From JACQNR01 sp049515175 (GTDB taxonomy: Bacteria; Acidobacteriota; Terriglobia; UBA7540): a stretch of 21,286 bases of DNA. Shown here piece after piece: positions 7,742 through 16,443 of the stretch. The stretch lies in the NCBI GenBank assembly GCA_049515175.1, contig JBEKUI010000045.1:1-21286 (forward strand), given 5' to 3'. Below the pieces are notes generated by a model. The model had not been told where the DNA came from. It saw only the letters and a program-made list of their open reading frames with translations, and ran no database searches. Position 1 is the stretch's first letter. Each line of letters begins with the position of its first letter. The position numbers and the translations under genes were made by a program.

Positions 7742-7871
7742 ATTAAGCTGGCAGCGTGGAGCTGCACCACATTCCATCGAAAATGTTTGCAAGGATTCGG
7801 ACATTGAAGCACCATCGAGCGTTTGGCATGGCAGGCCAAATGCTGTATATCGCCCAGGGAGGATGACTCAA

Positions 7872-9197
7872 GTGAGCAAGAAAGCAGCACATATAGAAGA
7901 TCCCAAAGGAAAACTCGGCATTTTGATTCCCGGCATGGGGGCCGTGGCGACGACTTTTATTGCGGGCATTGAAGCCATTCGGCGGCGGCTCGCGAGCCCT
8001 ATCGGCTCGCTGACCCAGATGGGCACCATCCGCCTCGGCAAGCGTACCGACAAGCACGCTCCGGCCATCAAGGATTTCGTTCCGCTCGCCCAGCTTGACG
8101 ACATGGTTTTTGCAGGCTGGGATTTATTCAAGGACAATTGTTATGAAGCGGCGCTGAAAGCGGGCGTGCTGGAGCGCCCTCTACTCGACCAGGTTCGCGA
8201 CTTCCTCACTGCGATCCGCCCAATGCCGGCCGTCTTTCAGCAGAAATTCGTCAAGAAGCTGCACGGCGAAAACGTTAAAAAGGGCAAGAGCAAGATGGAC
8301 CTCGCCGAACAGCTCATGGACGACATCCGGGCATTCCAGAAAGCCAACAACATCTCGCGCACGGTGATGATCTGGTGCGGCTCGACGGAGATCTTCCTCA
8401 AGCCCAGCGCCGTCCACCAGTCCCTGAGCGCCTTCGAGACGGGCCTGCGCACCAACAGCCCGGAGATTGCGCCCAGCATGATCTACGCTTACGCGGCGCT
8501 CAAGATGGGCATTCCGCACGCCAACGGCGCGCCCAACCTGACCACCGACATCCCGGCCCTGCACGAGCTGGCGCTGAAGAACGAAGTTCCCGTCTGCGGC
8601 AAGGATTTCAAGACCGGGCAGACGCTCATCAAGACCATCCTCGCGCCCGGCATCAAGGCCAGGCTGATTGGTCTGAGCGGCTGGTTTTCGACCAACATCC
8701 TGGGCAATCGCGACGGCGAGGTGCTGGAAGACCCTGGCTCCTTCCGAACCAAAGAGGAAAGCAAGCTCTCCGTTCTCGAATACATCCTGCAGCCGGACCT
8801 CTATCCCGAGCTCTACAAGGGCTTCTGCCACAAAGTGCGGATCAACTACTATCCGCCGCGCGGGGACAACAAAGAAGGTTGGGATAACATCGACATCTTC
8901 GGCTGGCTCGGCTACCCCATGCAGCTCAAGATTGACTTCTTGTGCCGGGATTCGATCCTGGCTGCGCCACTCGCCCTCGACCTTGTGCTCTTCCTCGACC
9001 TGGCGCAGCGCTGCCCAACCATGGCCAAGAAGGGCATCCAGGAATGGCTGTCGTTCTATTTCAAGAGTCCCATGTGCGCGCCCAAGCTGTACCCCGAGCA
9101 CGACCTATTCATTCAACTCATGAAGCTGAAGAACACGCTCCGTCATCTGCGCGGCGAAGAGTTGATCACGCACCTGGGGCTGGAATACTACGACTAG
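7872..9197 (+). CDS. ino1: Inositol-3-phosphate synthase (myo-inositol-1-phosphate synthase)
   Basis: 441 residues from a GTG start. An ATG three codons earlier (7863) directly touches the AGGAGG-like sequence AGGGAGG (7856-7862), whereas the GTG has ideal 9-nt spacing. The enzyme converts glucose 6-phosphate to inositol 3-phosphate with internally recycled NAD, the first step to inositol lipids and other inositol compounds. Visible, numbered from the ATG: the Rossmann loop LIPGMGAVATTF (21-32), MIWCGSTEIF (169-178), the catalytic GKDFKTGQTLIKT block (246-258), GWFSTNILGNRDG (273-285), DNKEGWDNIDIFGWLG (335-350) and CRDSILAAPLALDLV (361-375). It resembles the GMGAV-type bacterial class rather than the GGNNG eukaryotic form. 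It stands alone, converging on the GAF gene. Confidence 0.93.
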   Translation: MSKKAAHIEDPKGKLGILIPGMGAVATTFIAGIEAIRRRLASPIGSLTQMGTIRLGKRTDKHAPAIKDFVPLAQLDDMVFAGWDLFKDNCYEAALKAGVLERPLLDQVRDFLTAIRPMPAVFQQKFVKKLHGENVKKGKSKMDLAEQLMDDIRAFQKANNISRTVMIWCGSTEIFLKPSAVHQSLSAFETGLRTNSPEIAPSMIYAYAALKMGIPHANGAPNLTTDIPALHELALKNEVPVCGKDFKTGQTLIKTILAPGIKARLIGLSGWFSTNILGNRDGEVLEDPGSFRTKEESKLSVLEYILQPDLYPELYKGFCHKVRINYYPPRGDNKEGWDNIDIFGWLGYPMQLKIDFLCRDSILAAPLALDLVLFLDLAQRCPTMAKKGIQEWLSFYFKSPMCAPKLYPEHDLFIQLMKLKNTLRHLRGEELITHLGLEYYD

Positions 9198-9261
9198 CAG
9201 GGGCCCGACACCCACTGAAGTCACTGCATGGAACTGCCGCCTTCACCCTGGACGGGACTAA

Positions 9262-9285
9262 CCGAAAGCCTGGTCAAGCTTTCGG
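9262..9285. terminator. Hairpin between convergent genes
   Basis: CCGAAAGC (9262-9269) and GCTTTCGG (9278-9285) form a perfect 8-bp stem with an 8-nt loop. The right arm encodes the last codons of the GAF gene and its stop (9274-9276) sits in the loop. Its position between two convergent genes suits a shared terminator, but neither side has a clear T-run. Confidence 0.4.
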
Positions 9286-9858
9286 AGGGCTGGGGTATGC
9301 TGCCTTGGGGGGCGCCGGTGGAGGATAGGCCAGACTCGAAACGTACACACCTATGATGCTTCCTACGGCCATCAGTTCAGCCAAGTCGCGCTGAGTGAAA
9401 TCGGGGCCGACGTGGGCGCCGCCAACTCCCTTGCGACTAACTTGAATGACGCCCGCAACTTTCCCTCCCACAAGCATTGGGGCGCACATGATCTTCTGAA
9501 TGGGGGCGGCCTTGTCCTCCGTGGAAAGATCTACCGCTTCGAAAACCGTCGGATGCCTATAAACAGAAAAATTGTTCACGATATCCCCGCGCTTGTCGCG
9601 GATGCTCTTGGTTGCGAGGGAGTGCGCCGTGGTGAGGGGAATTTGCCCGATGGGCTGCAGTTTGACGGGATAGAGGAAACTCAGCATCAGCCCGTCGGGC
9701 GAGAGGCGAAGCACCGCAACTTCATCCTTCTTGGCTCCGAAGGCAGCTGCGATTTGATCCGCCAGCTTGGTGAGCGCCTCCCCTGAGGGGTAGCCGCCGG
9801 CCTTGCGCATCTCTTCCACGTGCTTTGCCACCGTGAGGCTGAGTTCCATGTCCGGCAT
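9274..9858 (-). CDS. GAF-domain protein with Pro-rich C-terminal tail
   Basis: 194 residues starting at an ATG with a strong GGGAGGA Shine-Dalgarno 7 nt upstream. The open frame runs on to 10737, but that extension is antisense to the dipeptidase gene and has no credible sequence. After a helical N-terminus (1-40) comes a single GAF domain: DEVAVLRLSPDG (45-56), a conserved Cys in QKIMCAPMLVGGKVAGVIQV (121-140) and FTQRDLAELMAVGSIIGVYV (154-173). The last 20 residues are Pro/Ala/Tyr-rich (PPPAPPKAAYPSPPKA). GAF domains bind small ligands or sense redox/nucleotides; no output domain is fused, so it may act through a partner or be a small-molecule sensor. The ligand is unknown. It is divergent from the dipeptidase gene, with its own promoter. 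Confidence 0.82.
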   Translation of the reverse strand: MPDMELSLTVAKHVEEMRKAGGYPSGEALTKLADQIAAAFGAKKDEVAVLRLSPDGLMLSFLYPVKLQPIGQIPLTTAHSLATKSIRDKRGDIVNNFSVYRHPTVFEAVDLSTEDKAAPIQKIMCAPMLVGGKVAGVIQVSRKGVGGAHVGPDFTQRDLAELMAVGSIIGVYVSSLAYPPPAPPKAAYPSPPKA

Positions 9859-9895
9859 TCGGGCTTCCTCCCTGAGATTCTCCTGGTCTGGGCGG

Positions 9896-9924
9896 ATTAT
9901 ACTGAAACGCCCGCCCGCAAGCAA
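9896..9924 (-). promoter_or_regulatory. Promoter of the GAF-domain gene
   Basis: On the minus strand TTGCTT (9919-9924) is followed after 17 bp by a perfect TATAAT (9896-9901). Predicted start is near 9889, giving a 30-nt leader with the GGGAGGA ribosome site. Confidence 0.6.
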
Positions 9925-10034
9925 ACATGCCGCGAGAGCACGAATGGTGGTCGCGACGGCCTTTCGCTGCCAACTGGCGGGATGAAATCGCCGATCCACC
10001 AATCTCCTGCTGCACTTTGCCGAAGAGAATCGAA

Positions 10035-10064
10035 TTGACAAGATATTCTGCTGCTCCTGATAAT
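10035..10064 (+). promoter_or_regulatory. Promoter of the dipeptidase-cyclophilin run
   Basis: A perfect TTGACA (10035-10040) is followed by an 18-bp spacer and GATAAT (10059-10064). Predicted start is near 10071, leaving a leader of about 25 nt to the ATG at 10096. It is back-to-back with the GAF promoter, about 110 bp apart, so shared control is possible. Confidence 0.65.
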
Positions 10065-10095
10065 CACTGATTCTGCTCTTGGGGAGCGAGGCTTC

Positions 10096-11325
10096 ATGAT
10101 TCGGACCCTTTACGTCTGCTGTCTTGCGGCGCTGTTGGTGGCCGTGCCCCGCCCTGGTCCCGCTGCCGAGCGGACGCCGGCCGAGGCCGAACAGGTTGCT
10201 GCGCGCGTGCTCGAGCGCGCCATCATTATCGATACACACGAAGACACACCGCAGATGATGCTGGATGAGAACTACGACTTGGCAAGCCCCCAAAGTCCTT
10301 ACATGGTCAGCATCCCCAAAATGCGCCAGGGCCATATGAGCGGCGCGTTTTTCTCCATCTGGGTGGACGTCAAGTGGCCCCAGGCGACCGTGATCCAGCG
10401 CACGCTGGATCTGATCGACGCCGTCGATGAGCAGGTGGCACGCCATAGCCACACCCTCGGCCTCGCCACGACCGCGGAGGATATCGAACGCCTGCATCGT
10501 GAGGGTAAAATCGCCATCCTCATGGGCGTGGAAGGCGGGCACACGATCGCGAACGATCTTCGGGTGCTGGACACTTATTACCGTCTGGGCGCCCGCTACA
10601 TGACCCTCACCCACACGGCCAACACCGACTGGGCGGATTCCTCGGCTGGCAAGCCGCAGGCGAACGGCCTGACGGAGTTCGGCCGCGCGGTCGTCGCGCG
10701 CATGAACCGGCTTGGGATGATGGTGGATCTTTCGCATGTTTCGGATCAGACGTTTTATGCCGCCCTCGCCGCTTCAAAGGCTCCAGTGATTGCCTCACAC
10801 TCCTCCTGCCGCGCCCTCTGCAATGCCCCGCGCAACATGACCGATGAGATGATCCGGGCACTAGCAAGGAACGGCGGCGTCATCCAGATCAATTTCTTCT
10901 CCGCCTTTCTAGACCCGGATTACGCTTCTGCCCTGAAGAAAGTGCAGCCGCAAATCGACGCCGCGGTTGCGGCCGAGCGCGCGGCGTTCGCTCGGAAGGG
11001 CCGACAATTGCCGTGGACGGAAGAGCAGAAGATCGGCAGAAGGATCTCCGCCGGCATCCCCGCGCCGCCCCTGGAACGCGTTGCTGACCACATCGATCAT
11101 GCCGTCCAAGTGGGGGGTGTGGACCACGTGGGCATAGGTTCCGATTTTGACGGGATCGAATCGGCGCCCGAGAGGTTGGAGGATGTTTCCAAGCTCCCCG
11201 CCCTGGTGAAGGAACTCGCCCGGCGGGGGTACAGCGAGGACGATTTGATCAAGATCCTGGGCGGAAATCTCCTGCGTGTGATGCGGCAGGTGGAAGACAC
11301 CGCCGGTCGTATGCGGAATAACTGA
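10096..11325 (+). CDS. Secreted membrane dipeptidase, peptidase family M19
   Basis: 409 residues. A Sec signal peptide (1-24: MIRTLYVCCLAALLVAV, ending near GPAA) points to the periplasm or outside. The rest is an M19 renal-dipeptidase TIM barrel, a di-zinc enzyme that cleaves dipeptides, often including D-amino-acid ones. Metal ligands are visible: H48 and D50 in IIDTHEDTP, E146 in MGVEGGH, H214 in DLSHVSD, H235 in ASHSSCR and D350 in GIGSDFDG. An insertion with AERAAFARKGRQLPWTEEQK (293-312) is common in bacterial members. GGGGAG and GAGG lie 4-14 nt before the ATG. The stop TGA overlaps a possible downstream ATG by one base, and the next gene's favoured start is 11 nt away. Possible roles are peptide salvage or turnover of peptidoglycan peptides; the substrate cannot be read from sequence. 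Confidence 0.92.
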   Translation: MIRTLYVCCLAALLVAVPRPGPAAERTPAEAEQVAARVLERAIIIDTHEDTPQMMLDENYDLASPQSPYMVSIPKMRQGHMSGAFFSIWVDVKWPQATVIQRTLDLIDAVDEQVARHSHTLGLATTAEDIERLHREGKIAILMGVEGGHTIANDLRVLDTYYRLGARYMTLTHTANTDWADSSAGKPQANGLTEFGRAVVARMNRLGMMVDLSHVSDQTFYAALAASKAPVIASHSSCRALCNAPRNMTDEMIRALARNGGVIQINFFSAFLDPDYASALKKVQPQIDAAVAAERAAFARKGRQLPWTEEQKIGRRISAGIPAPPLERVADHIDHAVQVGGVDHVGIGSDFDGIESAPERLEDVSKLPALVKELARRGYSEDDLIKILGGNLLRVMRQVEDTAGRMRNN

Positions 11326-11336
11326 TGAGGAAGGAT

Positions 11337-12158
11337 ATGAAAAAAACGCTCTTGGGATTCGTTGCCATCGCGGTCGCGGCCGCGTCTCTTGCCGCGCAAA
11401 CCACTGCCAAGAACCCGGCGGCTTCACCGCGCGCTGCAACGCCGACTGCCACGCAGGCGCGGAGCTCGGGTCCTGCCACGCCTCGCCCATCGCTGCTGAA
11501 TCCCGCACTGCTCAAGGCCAAGGCGCCGGAGGTCTATAGAGTCAAAATCGCAACCACCAAGGGCGACTTCGTGGTGGAAGTGAAGCGCGCCTGGGCACCG
11601 CTCGGGGCAGACCGGTTCTACAATCTGGCCCGCAACGGGTTCTATGAAGGCGCCGCGTTCTTCCGCGTTCTCCCCGGTTTTGTCGCACAGTTCGGCATTC
11701 CCGCTCGCCCCGCGGTGGGAAGAGCCTGGGCGCGCGCGACGATTCCTGACGATCCCGTCACGCAGAGCAATCTGCGCGGCTCTTTGACACTTGCTACCGC
11801 CGGCCGCAATACCCGTACCACGCAGATCTTCATCAATCTGGCCGATAACCCCCGCCTCGACGGGATGGGCTTTGCCCCTTTCGGCCGAGTTGTCGAAGGA
11901 ATGGACGTTGTGGACAAGCTATACAGCGATTACGGCGAGGGCGCGCCACAAGGCAACGGACCGGACCAGGGCCGCCTGACCAACGAAGGCAAGGCCTACC
12001 TCGATAAGGGTTTCCCCTTGCTCGACTCGATCAAGTCCGCTGCGATCTTGGGGTCAGCAGCGCCGGCGCCACCCACGGCTAAGAAAGCCCCAGCGACCAG
12101 AACCACGACGACCACCAAAACGGCAAAACCAGCCACCCCAACCAAGGAGACGAAATGA
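11337..12158 (+). CDS. Secreted cyclophilin-type peptidyl-prolyl isomerase with low-complexity flanks
   Basis: 273 residues from the ATG preceded by GAGG with 6 nt spacing. An in-frame ATG at 11325 overlaps the dipeptidase stop but lacks a ribosome site and would put an acidic residue before the signal. The signal peptide is MKKTLLGFVAIAVAAASLAA, followed by an Ala/Pro/Thr linker (21-60), the cyclophilin domain (about 65-232) and an Ala/Thr/Lys-rich tail (240-273). Active-site Arg is R110 in FFRVLPGFVAQF; the usual FHR His is replaced by Phe. TTQIFINLADNPRLDGMGF (161-179) carries the Gln/Phe pair. It should catalyse proline isomerisation outside the cytoplasm. It overlaps the next cyclophilin gene by 4 bp (ATGA). 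Confidence 0.88.
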   Translation: MKKTLLGFVAIAVAAASLAAQTTAKNPAASPRAATPTATQARSSGPATPRPSLLNPALLKAKAPEVYRVKIATTKGDFVVEVKRAWAPLGADRFYNLARNGFYEGAAFFRVLPGFVAQFGIPARPAVGRAWARATIPDDPVTQSNLRGSLTLATAGRNTRTTQIFINLADNPRLDGMGFAPFGRVVEGMDVVDKLYSDYGEGAPQGNGPDQGRLTNEGKAYLDKGFPLLDSIKSAAILGSAAPAPPTAKKAPATRTTTTTKTAKPATPTKETK

Positions 12159-12688
12159 GCGATCAGCAACCCGGATTGTATGCGGTGTTTGAAACCAGCC
12201 TCGGCGAGATTACTTGCCGCTTGTTCCCCGACAAGGCTCCCAAAACTGTGGAGAATTTTGCGGGGCTCGCGCAAGGCACCAAGGAGTTCCGCGATCCCAA
12301 GACGCGCCAGAATGCCAAGCGGCCTTTTTACGATGGGCTGACTTTCCACCGCGTCATCCCCAAGTTCATGATCCAGGGTGGCTGCCCGCTCGGAACGGGG
12401 ACGGGCGATGCAGGCTATAAGTTCGCGGATGAGTTCTCGAAAGACCTGAAATTCGACAAACCGGGAAAGCTCGCCATGGCCAACGCCGGACCCGCCACGA
12501 ACGGCAGCCAGTTCTTCATCACCATCGCCGCCACCGACTGGCTGACCAACCATCACACGATTTTTGGCGAAGTCGTGAAGGGCTATGACGTGGTGGAGAA
12601 AATCGCGAGCGCCTCGCGCGACCGCAGCGACCGGCCTTCTACGCCGATAATCATGAACAAAGTCAGGATTGTGGAAATACCAACATAG
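12155..12688 (+). CDS. Cytosolic cyclophilin-type peptidyl-prolyl isomerase
   Basis: 177 residues, no signal peptide, close to the length of E. coli PpiB. The full cyclophilin active site is present: FHRVIPKFMIQGG (64-76, catalytic R66), AMANAGPATNGSQFFIT (107-123; Q119, F121), the W129 region TDWLTNHHTIFGEV (127-140) and a conserved VVEKI. It accelerates Xaa-Pro isomerisation during folding. AAGGAG lies 6 nt before the ATG, and the start overlaps the stop of the secreted cyclophilin by 4 bp, so translation is probably coupled. Two cyclophilins for two compartments made from one message is the notable point. Confidence 0.93.
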   Translation: MSDQQPGLYAVFETSLGEITCRLFPDKAPKTVENFAGLAQGTKEFRDPKTRQNAKRPFYDGLTFHRVIPKFMIQGGCPLGTGTGDAGYKFADEFSKDLKFDKPGKLAMANAGPATNGSQFFITIAATDWLTNHHTIFGEVVKGYDVVEKIASASRDRSDRPSTPIIMNKVRIVEIPT

Positions 12689-12730
12689 ACATCGCAGCAT
12701 CAGCCCCCGCATTGAGCGCGGGAGGAAGTC

Positions 12731-13669
12731 ATGCAAATCCCTAAATGTTCTACCGGCGCGCTGTCTCGCCGCCAGTTACTCCAATCCGCGGGGCTCGGCC
12801 TCGTGGCGACTGCCTCACACCTCGCATCCGCTTTCTCGAACCCGCGACCACAGGAGCCGCGGAAGAAGATTGTCGTCGGTGGGCATCTGTGGGTGTACGC
12901 GGCGAACCAACCCGGTTACGATCCGACGCCGGTCCTTGACCAAGTCTTCGCGGACATGAGCTGGGCGGGACTGGACGGGGTCGAGCTGATGCACCAAGCG
13001 CTACTGCCGGCGGACGCGGTGGCACGCATCGGCGCACTGAAGGAAAAGTACATGTTGCCGGTCATCGGCACATCATTCGAAGGGAACATGTGGAACACCG
13101 CCGAGCAAAGCGGTGTGATCGAGAGCGCCGAACAGGTTATCACCCGCCTGCATCAACTGGGCGGCAGGACGCTTGGCACCTCCGTCGGCCGCGCACCCAA
13201 ACCGAAGACGCCCGAGCAGCTCGACGCGCAAGCCGAATGCCTGCGCAAGGTCATCGTCTTGTGCAATCGCCACGGTGTCGTGCTCAACCTTCACAATCAC
13301 ACCTATGAAGTGGAGAATCATGAGCATGATCTAAGAGGCACGCTGGCGCGCATTCCTGACGTCAAGCTCGGCCCCGACCTGAACTGGCTGGTAAGGGCCG
13401 GAGTCGATCCGGTGGACTTCATCCATCGGTACGGCAGCCGAATCGTGTTCCTCCACTTGCGCGATCAGAAGGCAGACGGAAAGTGGCCGGAAGCAATGGG
13501 CGAGGGCAATATGGATTACGTCGCCATCGGGCGGGCGTTACGCGACGTCAACTTCTCGGGAGATGCCGTAATCGAGCTGGCCCATGAGAAGGGTTTCAAA
13601 CTCACGCGGCCACTGCGCGAAAGCCTGAAAATGAGCCGGGAGTTCGTGCGGAAGACGCTCGGCTACTGA
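12731..13669 (+). CDS. Tat-exported sugar phosphate isomerase/epimerase-like TIM barrel protein
   Basis: 312 residues. A twin-arginine signal (LSRRQLLQSAG at 11-21, hydrophobic 20-35, AxA-like site near SHLASA) predicts export of the folded protein. The rest fits the AP-endonuclease-2/xylose-isomerase-like barrel: GLDGVELMHQ (80-89, E85), LNLHNHTYEVEN (185-196), LGPDLNWLVRAGVDP (213-227), FLHLRDQ (240-246) and VIELAHEKG (280-288), which supply the usual Glu/His/Asp metal ligands. Members isomerise or epimerise sugars, inositols or hydroxypyruvate; the substrate is unknown here. The ATG has a strong GGGAGGA site, partly held in a weak CCCGC/GCGGG hairpin (12706-12722). It lies 42 bp after the cyclophilin pair and probably ends that transcript. 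Confidence 0.82.
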   Translation: MQIPKCSTGALSRRQLLQSAGLGLVATASHLASAFSNPRPQEPRKKIVVGGHLWVYAANQPGYDPTPVLDQVFADMSWAGLDGVELMHQALLPADAVARIGALKEKYMLPVIGTSFEGNMWNTAEQSGVIESAEQVITRLHQLGGRTLGTSVGRAPKPKTPEQLDAQAECLRKVIVLCNRHGVVLNLHNHTYEVENHEHDLRGTLARIPDVKLGPDLNWLVRAGVDPVDFIHRYGSRIVFLHLRDQKADGKWPEAMGEGNMDYVAIGRALRDVNFSGDAVIELAHEKGFKLTRPLRESLKMSREFVRKTLGY

Positions 13670-13670
13670 A

Positions 13671-13734
13671 GTAGGGGCACGGCGCGCGCCCTCACAGGCG
13701 GAGGCGACGTAGGGGCACAGGATGCTGCGCCCCT
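13671..13734. repeat. GTAGGGGCAC direct repeats and hairpin between convergent genes
   Basis: GTAGGGGCAC occurs at 13671-13680 and 13709-13718. The second copy forms a hairpin, AGGGGC (13711-13716) with GCCCCT (13729-13734). The first is followed by the palindrome GGCGCGCGCC (13681-13690). The same 10-mer recurs at 16407-16416. It lies between the convergent sugar-isomerase-like and mdh genes and may also stop transcription, though there is no T-run. Confidence 0.6.
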
Positions 13735-13753
13735 GCAATCGCAAGGACGGCGG

Positions 13754-14680
13754 TTAAACGCCGATGATATCGACGAGTTCCTTGACCGCGGCGGCGGATT
13801 TCTGAAGCGCGGCCTTCTCTTCATCGGTCAGCTTGATCTCAATGACCTGTTCGACGCCGTTCGCGCCGAGTTTGACCGGCACGCCGACGAACAAGCCTTT
13901 GATCCCGTATTCACCTTCCAGGTAGACGGCGCAGGGCAGGATGCGCTTGCGGTCATTGAAGATGGCATCGACCATCTCCGCCACGGCCGCCGAGGGCGCG
14001 TAGAAGGCGCTTCCCGTCTTGAGCAGATTGACGATCTCGCCGCCTCCCTTGGCGGTTCGCGCGATAATCTTGTCGAGTTGCTCTTTGGGCATCAGTTGCG
14101 AGATGGGAATTCCGGCGACGGTGGTATAGCTCGGCACCGGCACCATCGTATCGCCGTGCCCGCCGAGGACCAGTCCCTGAATGTCCAGCACCGAGACATT
14201 CAGTGCTTCGGCGATGAACGTCCGGTAGCGGGCCGTGTCCAGAATCCCCGCCATGCCCATCACGCGATTCTTGGGGAAGCCGCTCACCTTGTAGGCCGTC
14301 TGCACCATGGCGTCGAGCGGGTTGGTTACGACGATGAGGAAACAATTCGGCGAGTGCTGGACGATCTTCCCGGTCGTCGCCTTCACGACATCGTAATTGG
14401 CCTTCAGCAGATCGTCGCGGCTCATTCCCGGCTTGCGCGGGAAGCCCGCCGTTATCACGACCAGGTCGGAGTTCGCCGTGTCGGCGTAATCGTTGGTGCC
14501 TTTGATTTTGACGTCGTAGCCTTCGATGGGACCGGACTCGAGCAGGTCCAGCCCTTTGCCTTGCGGAATACCCTCAAGAATGTCTATGAGGACGATATCT
14601 CCGAGTTGCCTGTCTGCAAGCCGATGGGCCAGTGTCGCGCCCACATTTCCTGAGCCTACAACCGTGATTTTTTTCCGCAT
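13754..14680 (-). CDS. mdh: Malate dehydrogenase (NAD, LDH-like type)
   Basis: 308 residues from the ATG preceded by AAGGGGG at 6 nt. An ATG five codons upstream (14695) lacks a ribosome site. The enzyme interconverts malate and oxaloacetate in the TCA cycle. Visible: NAD-binding VVGSGNVGATLA (7-18), D33 in IVLIDI for NAD preference, the substrate loop AGFPRKPGMSRDDLL (78-92; R82, R88 bind the malate carboxylate and mark it as MDH rather than LDH), VVTNPLDAM (117-125), ILDTARYR with R151, and catalytic H175 in GGHGDTMVP. The length is typical of the MDH type 3 group. It is third in the acnA-icd-mdh order, but a strong terminator lies between it and icd, and no clear promoter was seen in the 48 bp between them. 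Confidence 0.95.
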   Translation of the reverse strand: MRKKITVVGSGNVGATLAHRLADRQLGDIVLIDILEGIPQGKGLDLLESGPIEGYDVKIKGTNDYADTANSDLVVITAGFPRKPGMSRDDLLKANYDVVKATTGKIVQHSPNCFLIVVTNPLDAMVQTAYKVSGFPKNRVMGMAGILDTARYRTFIAEALNVSVLDIQGLVLGGHGDTMVPVPSYTTVAGIPISQLMPKEQLDKIIARTAKGGGEIVNLLKTGSAFYAPSAAVAEMVDAIFNDRKRILPCAVYLEGEYGIKGLFVGVPVKLGANGVEQVIEIKLTDEEKAALQKSAAAVKELVDIIGV

Positions 14681-14728
14681 GGAATCCCCCTTCATTCAGC
14701 ATTCACATTGGAGAATGGAAACGAACCG

Positions 14729-14788
14729 AAAAAAGTACGCCCCGGCGCAGGCGGTTCGCCTTCGGGCGAATCGTCCCGGTGCCGGGGC
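14729..14788 (-). terminator. Intrinsic terminator downstream of icd
   Basis: On the minus strand a two-part stem precedes a run of six T (A14729-14734 on the plus strand). Outer arms are GCCCCGGC (14739-14746) and GCCGGGGC (14781-14788). Inner arms are GGTTCGCC (14753-14760) and GGCGAATC (14765-14772, one G-T pair) around a 4-nt loop. It lies about 109 nt after the icd stop and 49 nt before the mdh ATG. Seen from the plus strand the loop is a cUUCGg tetraloop. Confidence 0.65.
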
Positions 14789-14840
14789 ACCCCTAAATTG
14801 AGAGTGGGGCGAGCGCATCATTCCGCCCCCTTGCGAACTG

Positions 14841-14890
14841 CTGAGATCCTTTGCTGCAATTCACCGGAGCGAACTGCGCTCAGGATGACA
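14841..14890. repeat. Degenerate palindromic intergenic repeat
   Basis: CTGAGATCCTTTGCTGC and CTGCGCTCAGGATGACA face each other across about 16 nt. They resemble the widespread GAGATCCTTCGCT...AGCGCTCAGGATGACA style of interspersed repeat seen in many environmental genomes; that likeness is from memory and not checked. It ends 7 bp before the icd stop codon. Confidence 0.4.
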
Positions 14891-14896
14891 TCGTAA

Positions 14897-16336
<1,440 letters not shown>

Positions 16337-16406
16337 GGGTCAAAAAACCCTCCCGTCTATGGATTTCGTGTCGCAATGGGCAATTTGGTCGCCAAGGCAC
16401 GAATTA

Positions 16407-16430
16407 GTAGGGGCACAATGCCTTGCCCCT
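16407..16430. repeat. GTAGGGGCAC hairpin between acnA and icd
   Basis: AGGGGCA (16409-16415) pairs with TGCCCCT (16424-16430) over an 8-nt loop. The GTAGGGGCAC 10-mer is identical to the two copies at 13671 and 13709. No T-run follows on the minus strand, so read-through from acnA into icd is possible. Confidence 0.6.
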
Positions 16431-16443
16431 GTGCGCCTTGGGA

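Noticed and set aside
8181..9101. A 306-codon minus-strand frame opposite the inositol synthase
   Set aside because: Antisense to a clearly conserved enzyme, with no domain; explained by third-position GC.
9859..10737. N-terminal extension of the GAF frame by 293 codons
   Set aside because: It is antisense to the dipeptidase gene and crosses both promoters. The ATG at 9858 has a strong Shine-Dalgarno and a promoter 38 bp upstream.
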